Source of the DNA: Panorpa germanica | Lineage: Eukaryota; Arthropoda; Insecta; Mecoptera; Panorpidae | Assembly (NCBI GenBank): GCA_963678705.1 | Contig: OY783214.1 | Location: 8,804,001-8,868,000 of the forward strand | Direction: 5' to 3' | DNA length: 64,000 bases | Part shown: in pieces, positions 24,358-37,543 of the stretch | Layout: the number at the start of each line of letters is the position of its first letter | Position numbering within the stretch: the first letter of the stretch is position 1 | Translations under genes and position numbers: made by a program | The notes under the pieces: model-generated | What the model saw: only the letters and a program-made list of their open reading frames with translations | Told to the model about the DNA's origin: nothing | Databases searched by the model: none

Positions 24358-27300
24358 TGGAGTTTTACAATGATTACTTTTGATTCTGATTATAGTTGAT
24401 ATAATTTTGCGGGATTTATTTCTGAACCATCTTTTCTTACTTAAATTTGGATGAAACATATAATAATCTCATTCTTTTAATTGACTTTTGTTAATGAAAT
24501 CTTGATTTCTCAAATTGAAGTTTAATTTGTTGATTATATTAAAAATTTAATATGAAGGTAGATCTTTATCTTTATATTCAGTAGAGAGTACATATTTATA
24601 TACTTAACTCAGATATGTCTCGCTTATGAACTGGTCGATAGATATATACAAGTGGTGCTGTTGTATACTGATATAAATTTGTAATTTATTTTAAGAACCC
24701 CAGAACTAATTATAGGCGAGCATCATAGCCATTACTTTAGCAATCCCGTTCACGTTGAAAACTAAACTGATATTTTTTCAATTAATTTTGTGAATTCAAT
24801 TTGAATTTTTATTACATTCAAAATAATATCAACTACAATTTTACAAAGTAAATGTAAACAAAACCAAATACAAAAACAAAACGACACCTAGAAAAATAGT
24901 TTGATTGTACAGTACAAGTTGAATTTACACATTGAATGTTAAAAGCACACACACGGTTGAAGGCACGGTCGGACGCTTCATTTAAATTTGTTTTTATAAA
25001 GCTTCCCGTAACTCCTATAAAATATATGTGTTGTTAAAAAACCTGTAAATCCCACATTTAGCGTCCCGTAAACTTTAATTCTGTTTCGACTGTTCGGTTC
25101 TGTTCGGACAAGTGTACTTTCGATAAAAAAGTTTTAGTTCACCATTAAAAAGCATTAGTTATTGGTTCACGTTTTGTAGCTAAACGATTGAAGATATCTG
25201 TAACGATTAATCCAAATGTTAGTAAATTAAATGCAGCAAATTGAAAATACGGTAAAACAGAATAATATAATAATAGAAGAATGGGCTTCTGTCCTCATTT
25301 TTTAGTGGTCGATTTTTCAATTGTTGATTGAAATTGATGTTAATAAATGTGTATTGGCGTGTCTATTTTATTAAATATCTAAATATTGATGGATATATAG
25401 CAATTAAAAGTTTGAATTGTAGTTTTAGCACTAGAAATGGTCGGCCATGTTTGTATGGCGTGAAATGCATTTTAACGTCAGTTATTTGTTGAGTAGGTCA
25501 GTGCTGTGGTAATGTTCTGTAGCTGTTGGTAGTCAAATAATCAAGTCAAATCAAAGAATAATAAGTTTTTATTTTATTTAACCCTGCTAAGGCAGACATA
25601 ATATTGGAATTTTATTGTTCCTTGAAATAGTTGTAAATAATATTTGATATTTTGATATATAGATACATATAGCAGAGATTTATGAGCTGTAAGGTTGGTA
25701 ACCTTACACAACAATTGTGATGTCACATGCACTTGGAATGTGTACAACGTTGAATCCCTTTAATAATTAAAGAGACAAATGACTTTTTTAATTGGTAATA
25801 TCTCTTAACATATAAGGAGTTATTTAAAAATAATTGAACATTTGAGGTTCTAGTAACCCACTTTATCAATATATAGTAAACTTTTATAGAAATTAAGACA
25901 TAGGACACAAGCCCATTAATATAACTCTGCAAGTTACCAAATATACAAATGTATTTTAAAAACTTGAATTAGTTTTTGTGTAAGATTTAATGAATAAAGT
26001 CTTGGTGGATATAACACAGGTAAGAGGAAAATTCTCTCTCTAACTGGCCGCGATCTAATTCCCAGAAAAAGATACAAAAAAGTAGCTACGATGTGGCGCT
26101 TTGCAAAAATATGAACTATTTTTTACCATAGAAAAAAGTGTTGCCATAGTGAACGCTAGCCACAAGAAAATATTTTAAATCTAAAATTAATAATCGATTT
26201 GCAAAATAAATTCAATTTTTTCAAACTAATGTGTCTAATACTTTAGATTATTTCGTATCCTTTTCTAAATATTACAATGCATAAAAAAAAGTAAGAGAAT
26301 GTGCCCACTTGTTTCTCCTTTACACTTTAAAGCCATCTATTATTCTCCGATAGATATATTGTTTAACGAATACAGCGAATACAATGTTACAATATAAGCC
26401 ATCAGGCAAGGCTTAATTGTGTTATTTAAAGGCTTTTAAAAAGTCAGATCGAGCCTGTGTTTAGTATTGTGTTTTGTGTCCCTAATGTACCATTCTTTAA
26501 TCCCGTACGACAGGCATTAGCTTCAATTTTATATAGGAGTATATATTAATCTATATATCTCCCTATATATACACTGTTATATAATAACAATAATTTATTG
26601 ATCAAAATATTTTTTCTGTGAACAATAATATTACATATTCTATATTTGTTTAGTATAGCGACAAAGCTTAAAATAAATATAAAGCTTTTGTATGATTCAT
26701 ATTTTTATAATATGTAATATTGTCACAAGTGTTACGCAAATCTTGAACCCCTGGGAACAGTTGTATGACAATTTCATTTCATCAAATGTTGAAGGAAAAG
26801 TAATGCAAAAATTTATATTAAAGCTTTAAAAATGAAAATCGTTTTTATGTATTTTGTTTGTATTTTTGTATTGTATATTTATTTGTATGTAAAGTTACTG
26901 ATAACAGTGAAGCAAAGGATCTCTGTTTATAGTTCTAGACTCTTGATTTTACCAATTGAATTATTTATTAAATTATGATATTCTAGAGTTCCAAGAGAGA
27001 ATGATTCAAGAATCGCTGAACGTTTATATTATATTGGAAATCAATTCCGCTTAAAATTAATCGCATATACATAATACTTATCCTAAACAATTATCATTAT
27101 TCAATAATTATGTTTAGACATTAGTCCGATCGATATTAAACCTTTGGTATTTCTATTTACGGTTTAATGTTTGTTATTATACTTTAAATATTACCTACTA
27201 AATAATAATTCTTTATACCAACATAAACATTTAAACTGATTAGACTAAAAAAAAATGTTGTTTATTTTAATTGATTATTTTCAAAATATAAACTTAAATT

Positions 27301-29754
27301 TATACGACAGTGGTGACAATTAAAAATAAGAAATTTTGAGTAGAATTTAAATTAATTTTTCTAAATCAACTTGTAGTCCACTCCTCTACATAAGATTGTC
27401 TTTACACAACATTATTATCATTGTCTCTAATTAATTTTGTAAAATTATGGTGGCTACTGCAAAGTCAAATCTGTCTAAAGACAGGCAGTCTAGTCTGCTA
27501 CTTTATATTATTACTAGCTGCTACATAAATTCCACGTACACCCCTTCTACTGAAAAGGCGGGCTGAAGCCGTCTGGAATATAAACAACTACTTCACAAAT
27601 TTCAGTAGATGTAGCTAAGAATTTTCATTGAACTTTATGTTAAAATACAATTTTCTTTTATTTTCTTCTTTTTTATCATATTTATGCGAACCATTTTATA
27701 TATAAAACAGGTAGTTACACTTGTCTATGATTCAAAATATATTTGTTAGTTCTGTTTATTGTCTACACTCTATACGCTATACTGTACAGTCTATGCCATT
27801 CCAGGTACTTATGTACCAACAGAAACGTTGTATTCTTCCCAACGCAATAAACTAACAATTTACAGTATGATACACATTTTATTTTTACACCCACTGTTTT
27901 TTTGCAGTGTTCATATATATCTTTGTATATGTTATATTGTTACGCATTGGGGACCATTTTTCACGATATTATCCATCCAAAACAGTCTGCGGAATATAAC
28001 AGATGCTCACTGTATAAAGAGATGCTTGCCATTTCAAATAAATGAATATCAATAATATATAACACATACTACATCAGTGAAAAAAAACCTTTTTGTAACA
28101 TATTAAAATACACCCTTTGTTTGAAGATTATCAAGACAGAATGGTTGATCAAAAATGTGCTATACTTTCAACATATTATCCACTGTAATGTAGTACCTTA
28201 CTGAAGAGCTGAAATTAACTTCCATTTGCATTTCTTATGTATCTAAAATATTGGCCTAAACAATATTTTGGTATTTTTTAATAATACTGGTTAAAAATAA
28301 TTAATGTTGTATTCCTGAATTTCACATTAGGGAATCACGCTAAGATCAATCTTGAATTAATCTTCCTCAAAATTTAGACTGCAACACTTGGAAGAAGTAC
28401 ATCCTAAGATTGTATTTAATTAAAACTACTTTATTATATTTTCCCGTTTGTTACAAACTGTTTAATTTGATAAAAATCTATTGATCTGCATATTCCAAAA
28501 CTGACCATTGGTGAGCGTCATAAAATGCGAAACTAGCGATGTAGTGGTTGGTTCCATTGGCATCTTAACGAAAATAAAGGCGCAGGGCAATCTGCAAGTA
28601 TTTTTCATTGAAACGAATATTACGTTATGTATTTGTTATGTATATTATTCAATTGATCCATACAATGCACTTAGATAAGTATTACTTTAATGTGAAGTTA
28701 CACACTTTATCCACATCTGTGGCTGAGATACGAAAAAAAGAAACACGGACGTTTCAAAGTTTGCAAATCCCTGTATTAATCTCTTCGTACTCTCATTTTG
28801 ATATATTAGTCCTAATAATAAAATAATAATATATTTTATTTTTATATGTATATATTTTTTTTTAATATTTGATTTATATAATTTTTATCTTGGATAATAT
28901 AAATCACACAAAAGTGACACAACAGATTTATTCTTTTTCCCCTTTTTTGATATAAAAATTTAACTACGGTAGTTTTGTATCGTAATTTTCGTAAGAGAGA
29001 TACATATTATTGTATATATGTATATATACAGGAGTATGTATATAATAATTTTATAAGATTTAGATCTTCCATAGCAGCTGGTATCTAGGTTCTTCCTGAC
29101 CAAAGAAATACACTTTTGGTATGTTTTTATTTATGTGTTTTATTTAATTTAGAATATAATAAACTTAGAATTATGAATTTAGAATAACACAAATATAATG
29201 TAGAATGGATTTTCGAAACTAGCATGATCCTGAGTTCAGAAATATAATGTTCTGACTTTTAAAATAAAAAAGACTTTTATGAATATGTAACAACATTTTT
29301 ACAAATTAATATATATAATTGCTTTCGATTATATTTCAAATAAAATGTCGTTAACAACAAATAATTTTAGTACCAGTTAATATTACTGTAGTAATTATTT
29401 TCCTTCACTGGTTTGAAGTAAGTACAGATGTCGTACGTAACTATTCAAGTATTTACTAAAATTAGCATAATTACATAAGTGTCATTAGCAGGCATGCGTT
29501 TGTGTGTCACCATCATCATACCAACTCACTCCCTTACCTCTATGAAACTGTGTTAGAGTTCAATGCGGTTCAGTTCTTGGATGCTGTGTCGAGTCTTGTT
29601 TGGTTACAGTAACTGGCTGCTTACTACAGTTCAAGTGCATACGTAGTTACAATAGTAAGTTGGCCTTTGTGGTAAGCACCAAGCATTGCATTGCATACGT
29701 TGGGGGTAGAATGACGTATGTGGCACACTCCACAATATGGTGTTCCACACAATC

Positions 29755-29755
<1 letters not shown>

Positions 29756-29826
<71 letters not shown>
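29756..29826. repeat. (TA)n microsatellite
   Basis: Uninterrupted TA repeat of about 71 bp, reading open in several frames on both strands. The reading frames across it are products of the repeat. Confidence 0.97.
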
Positions 29827-29829
<3 letters not shown>

Positions 29830-32800
29830 GTTGCTCAGAGGATTAGAGTACTGTGGTACAGAGATCTCCATTTAAAATGAATTAGAATTGGAAAATAATT
29901 CAAGTAAGAAACAACAAATCTCTTAGCAATACATAAAAACTCAATTTTTAATTTAAAATTTCTTTATTGCTTTTAGAATTTCCATTGTTCTTCATTTTAA
30001 TCAATAAAAATGCCAAATGGTTCATTCTGTTATATTTAAAGTTTTAAAACTACACTCTTGCTTGTACAAGCTTGAAATTCCTTTAAGTTACTGGCCAATG
30101 AACCGTAATTCATCGGAAAATAAAATGAAAAAAAGGATCTTGAAGACAGAATTTCTTGCTTGTTGCATTGACAACAAGTGGCCAATAAAATTTCTGGTAG
30201 TTAACCGATTTTTTAATTGTAATTTATTGGTTACCTTTCAATGAATTAATTATTTGTGAAAGCTTTGCATTTTAAGTTATCTTTTCTATAAAGAATTATA
30301 TTATGAAAAATAGAAAGATATGTTAGTTTTTACACAAGACAACCAAACCGTTAGATTTTTATTGGTGCTAACCAATTTTGACAGAAGTTTTAATATTTGT
30401 GTGAAGGATGCCAGCATTACAGACGTGTATAATTACTGCAATTCACATAAATTTCGTAATAAAAAACTTTTTTATTGCAATAGTTTGAATTATAGATAGA
30501 TCATGCATAAATATACTCGTACCGTTAAAATAGCATTACAGATGAATCGTTTTAAGAGTTAAGTCAACTTTTTAACGATATTGCAAAAACTAAATTTATA
30601 GCAAAATGTCCATTTGATTACCGAAACATTTTCCTTTAGATTTACAACGCCGTCGATAACTAAAAATAATGAAATATGTCTGCCGTTATAAAGTTATTAA
30701 CGACAGGAATCCGAAATGTTTTAAAGTTAAGATTAGGGTGATTAGGGTATAATCTATATATATTTTCTAATTTCAAAGTGTTTAAGTATCTTTTAACAAC
30801 ATTTCGGTTTTTCCAACCACACTTATGTTGATTAGATTTTCCACTAGCCTATATCAAAGTTGAAAAGTATTTTTTATATTAAATTCTACAACTAAAGGTT
30901 TTTTTTTATCAAACGTCAAACTTGATTTGTTCAATGCAATGTTCTTTCTATAAAGAGAGCGGAATGGAAGACCCTTTTTCCTTTTAGAGCTGTCATTCTA
31001 TTGGTTGGTCCATCCCAAAGGCTAAAAGAGTGTTTTAAAATCCAATTAAAAGACCGAATCGAGTCAGCCGTAGCGCGTATTTAGAAGAGGGAGAGTTAAA
31101 AAATAACATCCGAACATCGAAAAAGGGTATCGACCGTGAAAATAATGGTTAAAAATAGGGTTGTAGTTTTCTATGTATTCAGGAATTATGTTAGTAAATT
31201 ATTATCCCTATTAAATAATAAATCTAGCCGATTAATATTGTTCTGCGCTGGATTAAGTTTATCCTGTATACTTTTAGGACTGTCTGATTCGATTTTACGT
31301 TATAAAAATATTGATGAATCGTTCAATTTCTATTTCGCTTCACACTCAGTGTGCCAATTAAAATTATCAATTTGTAAATTAAAGACAGAGTCAGTTCTGC
31401 TCTGCTTTATGAAACTTACTGAAGTTGTAAAACTTGTTAAATAACGAAACAGAAATATTGAAATCGCAATCAAATCTTTATTGAATCTTGCTGAATTCTG
31501 TTTCAATTAAACAACGTCTTTAAATGATTTCATTGAACTCGTTGTGTAAATAAAATCCACCCCTGCATTATATAGAAATAAAAAGATTCGGTGCCGCAAT
31601 AAAAGGAACTAAATAAAATAACTGTCAGCAATTTTAGCATTCTCAGGACTTTTACTTCGAACGAAGACTGTTGACAAATGAATTACTTTGATCAATACTT
31701 TATTTAAGTTACGAGTAGATTCTTTATTTTTCTAACAAACAACACTAACACACTTTATCAGCTTTTATTTTGAATAAGAAGATTCAAAGATAGTTTTTAT
31801 GTCGATCTTAAGTGAATTATTTGCATTTAAAGATTACGCTCGGACGATTGGGTTTTATGATCGTAATTTATAATCAACATAACACCTTTTATACTAAATA
31901 CATTGTACTGTATACTTATGATTAATAATACTCTGATTACTGCGAACATGAACTTGAAAATTAACATCTCTGTATTAAACTTTATCAAAGATCGATTGAA
32001 ATATTATTTCAATGTTTTCGTAAAATAAAAAATACAATAGAAACCTAGTGACAATTTCGAATGGAAGTAGAATAATCTGAACTAGTAAATTTATATACTA
32101 CCATCGATTAATATCAAATTTTTTAAAAGTTATTAGTATTAAATTATTCCAAGGAAAGAATCGATAATATTCTGCATAAAAATTCTATAGCTGAATGTTT
32201 AGATTTCAATATTACGTAGAAAAAGTAATAGATACTATTAAGACTAATTCCCTCGGCTTGGGCATTTACAATCCGATTTGCTCAATGGCGTCCGATTGGG
32301 GTAATGTATAATAATTTCGCCACTTCCTGCTAACTTATTTGCTGAAACTCTTACAGTATAACTGTGGAAAAACATCAGAAAAAAACAACAATGAATTTCA
32401 ATATTTGGTTGAATTTTAATATCTTTTTAAACAAATATACTGAGTATCATATGTAGAATTATTCTCGCAAGTTCGTTCAGTGGTACTATTCCATAAAACT
32501 GGTATTTGTAAAACCATTCACTGATTACATTTAATTATTATTTAGACTGGCTAAACATTACCTCTCAAACGGAAAGGAATGTAAACCTAAGAACCATGTG
32601 AAATATGTATTACATCGCATCAGTATAGGATAGCCTGGATTGATGTGATGTAGAGGGGGTTGGGGGGAAGTGGGGTTATTTGGAGAGTTATTTAATTAAA
32701 ATGCCGGATGTCTGATTAATCGGAAATTGTTGTTTTAGATGGCCTCAGGCTCAATCAAGTGTGATACAGTCAAGATATATATTTCTCTGTTCTACATATA

Positions 32801-33156
32801 GTAGAGTGAATAATAATGTAAAGTACAGTCCACTCTAAAAGTGATTTTAGTTTACATTATTAACTTAGAGATTTAGACTTTCGATTTTAAGAGATTAAAA
32901 TTTTTTGCAGTTATTCTAGAAACTGAGTTTAAGTGCTCTGTGACGGGAGGGATTTCTCGGGGAATCACATTCCTTTTTAATTCCAGTTTTCCATAATTAG
33001 AATGCAGATAAAAATCATTCTCTTCGTTGCAAGATAAACTTAGGATTCATCTTTTAAATGTAGTACCTATAAAGAAAAAGAAAATCAATCAGACAAAAAA
33101 TCGTCTTTATTTTTTTGTTTTTGAATATTATTTAATGGGTTTTTTAAATATCACTG

Positions 33157-33676
33157 CTTTAATTTTATTTTATATTTTGTATTTAATTTAAATTGTTTAG
33201 CATGACAATACGCGCAATCATTCACAGTACCATTTTTAATTTAATTTATTTTTTAAGTTTTCTTAGTTTTTTTTAGAACCTTACAAGGTCCAATGTTTTA
33301 AATTAAAAATATTAAATTAAGGAAAATTATATTATGTTATAACCCCCAAAATACGTCAATCTGTCAAAATGCAGTAGGATTTACTTTTAAAAGAAGTTTA
33401 GTGGCAGTTTTTGAAAAATATAGTGAAGTGAAAACAATTTCTATTACTAATTGTTATTACAAATAGCAATTTTAATTATTTCAGATATAATTTTGTCGAA
33501 CTGTCAAAATTTATATTACTAAAGTTGCATACGCACCAACTAAATTAACTAAACTTAAATTAAAACACAAATGTGAAAAGAAATACTTAAACGAAAACCT
33601 AAAATTTAGATTACAATATTAAATAAAAACAGTAAATTAAATAACAAAAAACAGTGAGTGGGAATGAGACTTTAAT
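33157..33676 (+). repeat. Dispersed repeat family H, copy 1 (about 520 bp)
   Basis: This matches 62775-63219 on the same strand over roughly its whole length with substitutions and indels. Strong blocks are CTGTCAAAATGCAGTAGGAT, ACAATTTCTATTACTAATTG and CAGTGAGTGGGAATGAG. No coding capacity or terminal inverted repeat was recognised. It is one of the longest repeats in the window, and its size suggests a non-autonomous element. Confidence 0.85.
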
Positions 33677-36600
33677 GTATATCTTTTTAACTTAATAAGT
33701 ATATTTATATATTATTATATAAAGCATAAGTGATGTTTTGATTGTGTTGTTTACTATTATACTGTACATACATTTGGACATTTCAAAAAAATGAAATAAC
33801 TTATTTAATTTTCTTATATTTCTTGAGAAAAAAACTCCCTCTAACACCCTGTTGTTAATGTTGTAATTACAGATTTTTGGATAGCTTTAAAATTTTCTTG
33901 AAAGCTTTAAGAAAAAATATTATTAAAAAGAAAGATTTTTTTTCAATTATCTGTACGGTGAAATCTTTTACATTAAATCAATTTTATAATTTTTTAACAG
34001 GAATAAATTAGGGGAAGCTTTTAGAAAGGTCAAGGGGTATATACATATACATATACATATATACATACGATTATATACGATTCAAAGATTTATCTTTAAA
34101 GAAGTCTGTCTCTATAAATTCGTATATTTAATATTATTTTATTCCTTAAAACAAATCTGTTCAGACAACTATACATTTTGATATTTAATTTACTTGAAAG
34201 GTATTCCTTTTTTTGTGCTATATAAAGATTTACAAAGCTCTGCAGGTTTAATGGACCAGAAAGATGATAATGTTTGTCAAAAGAAAAAAAAGTATATTTT
34301 TATATTTTTAAGATGATATCATATTTTATGAAATAATAATAAATTACTGTGACTTGGCTGAATACAGATTTGAATACGAAATAAAATTAAGAAGAAAAAA
34401 CATATTTAAATATGATGGGTTGAAAGCTAATACCAGGGTTGGTAATCGAGACTTTAAAATACGAGTAATGTACAAAGGTCATTCAAATATAAACCGGAAT
34501 TTTGTTTATCTTCTCTTGATCATATTTAGCATCATAATAATAATTTTAAAAAAAGAATTATAAAATATATAGAACGGCTATTTCTAAATTACAAATTCCC
34601 GTTATTTTTGGAACACATTTCGGTTTGCACACTACCGGTTTAAATTCTATGCAGGATATAACCTATAGATTTCTTCAAAAATCACGGCGGCACAAACATT
34701 TTTTTTTGTAGAACATATAGTTGAATGTGGACACACGCACTGCGGAATTAATTATGCATATGTCATATGCTCTTGTCGCTGTATCCTTTCAATAACTTTG
34801 CATGCATTAACATGACAAAATATATAAATAGAACAGTATAATGCATATAAACTGAGAATTATTCCTCTATTAGGTCTATGCCTTAATTTAAGGAATTAAA
34901 TATTATTTTGCATTAACATTGCAGTGTGTCTTCCAATACATCCGCACATTTAAACACACACCACTACCAACACATACACATGTCGGTACTTAACGCTGAA
35001 CGACATTTTTTATGTGTTTATATCATATTTTTAATATACGTGCTCACAGCTAATAAAACTTGTTCACATAAAATGAATTTAAAAATTAAATGTTTTTCTT
35101 ATCTATTTCTGTGAATGAAATAATCTTTTTATAACATGAAAAAATACATTCGTATATTTTATATTATTTAAACAGAAAAGAACTTGATGAATATTTATTC
35201 AATATAAAGCTCTTAAATAGCATAATACGAAAACAAAGTGGATTTTAGCGAAAACATAAGCTAAACAAATATTTCAATATTATTTTGTGGTATATGTTTG
35301 TAGATCTATGTGTATTGAACGTGCAGAAGCGTGGAAAAAGTAAATAATTCTGCCACTCCTGTGAGCTTGAACCACTTTGAAAATAATACCGCTGAATCGA
35401 TGTATTATCACGTTTTGCAATTATTTTATAATGCCTGCCTGCCCCGCCGTTCGTTCTGTTCAGTTATTCTCGTACAACTGTGTACGCTAGCTAGCGCCAA
35501 GTTAAATAACGGTTGTTACAGGCTATGCAATCAAATAAATAAAACAGTTGCTGCGAAATAAACCAAAACTTTGAGTTTTGTGAATATCCGCGTATGGTAT
35601 ATTAATCCTTTTGTTGTTTTACGTTAGTTTTAATATGATTATTAGATTAAGATGTTATGTTACATTTATACTAGGTTATACAAAATACGTTAGGCTCAGC
35701 TACCAATCAAAATTGCGCTTCCCTATTGCCCTACCCTATTGCACTACTGAACCATAAGTGTCAAACATCAGTTTCAAACAAACATCGTGTGCTTGTATTA
35801 ATTCTAAGAAATATTTTCTTTAACTTGCCCCCAACGTGTGAGTCAAATATTGGAAGATTGACATGGCAAGTTTTTTACTACACGGTGGAACGAATGTTTA
35901 ATCCGAATGATTTATTTATTTTATTAATTTGTTGGTATTATTGACACTGACACTGTTTAACAAAAACTTTCAAGTAAATAAATAAACTTTCAAGTATAAA
36001 ACCTTCCAATGTTTGACGATTCGTGGACGGGTGGGGATAGAAAAATCCCTTTTGACGCGGGTCAAAAGACCGACAACAGCCCGAACTTCTTCCAGCTTGA
36101 ACGTTGTATATTACGCTAGGGTAGTAGCATATATTAAAACCTTTTGTATTAAATATATATATATATCTAATTATTAATAACTAGCATCTAAATCATACAG
36201 TAACTTTCCATCAAGTTTAATATTTTTTCTGTTTGTACTTTTAATTGAATGACGAAACCACCGTAGTAGCTCTTAATTTCAATTTTCATTTACGGTTCTA
36301 AAATTAATGCGAACTACCTCTAAAGCAAACATCTTGAAAGAAAACATCTTCAAGTGATAAGTACGGCCTCCGGCAAGTTATGTGGAGATGTAGTGGGGTA
36401 GCAGAGGGCAGGGGGTTAGTAACTTACCAGGTTTACCTATTCCACAATTTATATTAAATATTTTTTGAATACGTTCGTCATTAAATTTAAAGATGTATTA
36501 AAACTTTTTGTCATTCTGTTGAGTAAGAAAAGTAAAACGGAAGTGTTTTAATAAAAAAAAAGTGAGATTCTAACTGAAGGGCGATATAAAGAAATAAGGG

Positions 36601-36858
36601 AAGAACCTTTTGTATTCAATTTGTTTCAGAATGAAACACGCAAGGGTGTTCGTAACAATAGATAAAAAAACACGCCCTTTGTTTGCTGATCTAACATATA
36701 AGGGTATTGTAAAAATATTTAGATTTCCAAGTACCGAGGATACTCTGAATGAGAGAAAAATGTAATTATGTCTAATAGTATTGATTCAGTTGTTATTATG
36801 TCAAGTACTCTCTATCTATCATTCATTGGTTGTAGCAATTTGTGTCGAATAACTTTTC

Positions 36859-36972
36859 GACATAACGTTGGCCTATTTTCGAGGTCCTATAGTCCTAAGT
36901 TCTATAACCAACGATATTTTACTGCGAGTGCTGTGGTCTCATATATATGTACACCGCTGCCTAATAAATGTA
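36859..36972 (+). repeat. Dispersed repeat family E, copy 2
   Basis: Begins AACGTTGGCCTATTTTCGAG and later reads CTCATATATATGTACACCGC, parallel to 41833-41955 (CTCATATATGTGGACTACAC, CTGCTGC). Confidence 0.5.
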
Positions 36973-37140
36973 TGAATATATATGTACTTCATTACTATAA
37001 CTTGATAATAACTAAACCTAAGAATATACTCTGTACCGGGCTGGTCAAGTATCAATACTCTCACTGATAGTGTCGTCAATTAGAATGGATTCATTTGCCA
37101 ATTATTTGTTGAATAACAAATTATCACTTACACTTACCCC

Positions 37141-37543
37141 CAGTGTTACCAACCCTACTGTTTTAACAGTAGATTTGCTGTTTTCACATTGATGTCCCTG
37201 TTTTCTGTTTCATTCCTAATTTTTACTGTTTTTCGATTAGCGTTCAGCGCCACCTATTACACTATGCAAATATTTTTTAAAAAGAAAAATGAGTGTGAAA
37301 ATATTGAAGATGAGGCAATTGAGAATGAAAGTGGAAAATAATTTTACTTTGATTTTTATTTTTTTGTTGTTGTGATTATTAATATAACAATGTATGTGAG
37401 TTCTGGTAACTAAGAAAATTGTTCATTGTTTTAATTATATGAGCAAAAGTATGAAATCTGCCTTTTTTTTCTTCACCTACTGTTTTCTCCTGTTTTTTTT
37501 TTGCGAGCTGCTGTTTTTTATTTTTTTGGGGTTGGCAACACTG
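37141..37543 (+). mobile_element. hAT-type deletion derivative (403 bp) with 8-bp duplication
   Basis: The ends are inverted repeats beginning CAGTGTTACCAACCC (left) and CAGTGTTGCCAACCC (right, read inward); the CAGNG start is typical of hAT transposons. A perfect 8-bp duplication, CTTACCCC, lies at 37133-37140 and 37544-37551, and 8 bp is the hAT target-site length. Just inside the left end is a small palindrome (CTACTGTTTTAACAGTAG). A 25-codon frame at 37264-37341 begins MQIFFKKKNEC and resembles the start of many hAT transposases; the rest of the transposase is missing. The element is non-autonomous, and strand is given by this remnant. Confidence 0.92.
37264..37341 (+). pseudogene. hAT transposase N-terminal remnant
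   Basis: An ATG-started 25-codon frame (FFKKK near the start, then an acidic stretch rich in E, D and N) ends at TAA 37339-37341. hAT transposases often open with a short basic segment such as FFKK followed by acidic residues. With no BED finger, catalytic or dimerisation region left, it cannot be functional. The identification rests mainly on the surrounding hAT ends. Confidence 0.5.

Noticed and set aside
26001..26030. AACACAG|GTAAGAG as a recursive splice site
   Set aside because: The donor half is good but no polypyrimidine tract precedes the AG (TCTTGGTGGATATAAC).
29600..29875. Overlapping frames on both strands across the TA tract (also at 11060, 22004, 23406, 44605 and 55706)
   Set aside because: TA repeats contain no stop in some frames; the tyrosine-isoleucine runs are artefacts.
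31136..31444. A 102-codon frame preceded by a CCAAT-containing, slightly GC-richer patch
   Set aside because: It starts at GTG, not ATG, and has no recognisable domain. The CCAAT words alone do not establish an internal promoter.
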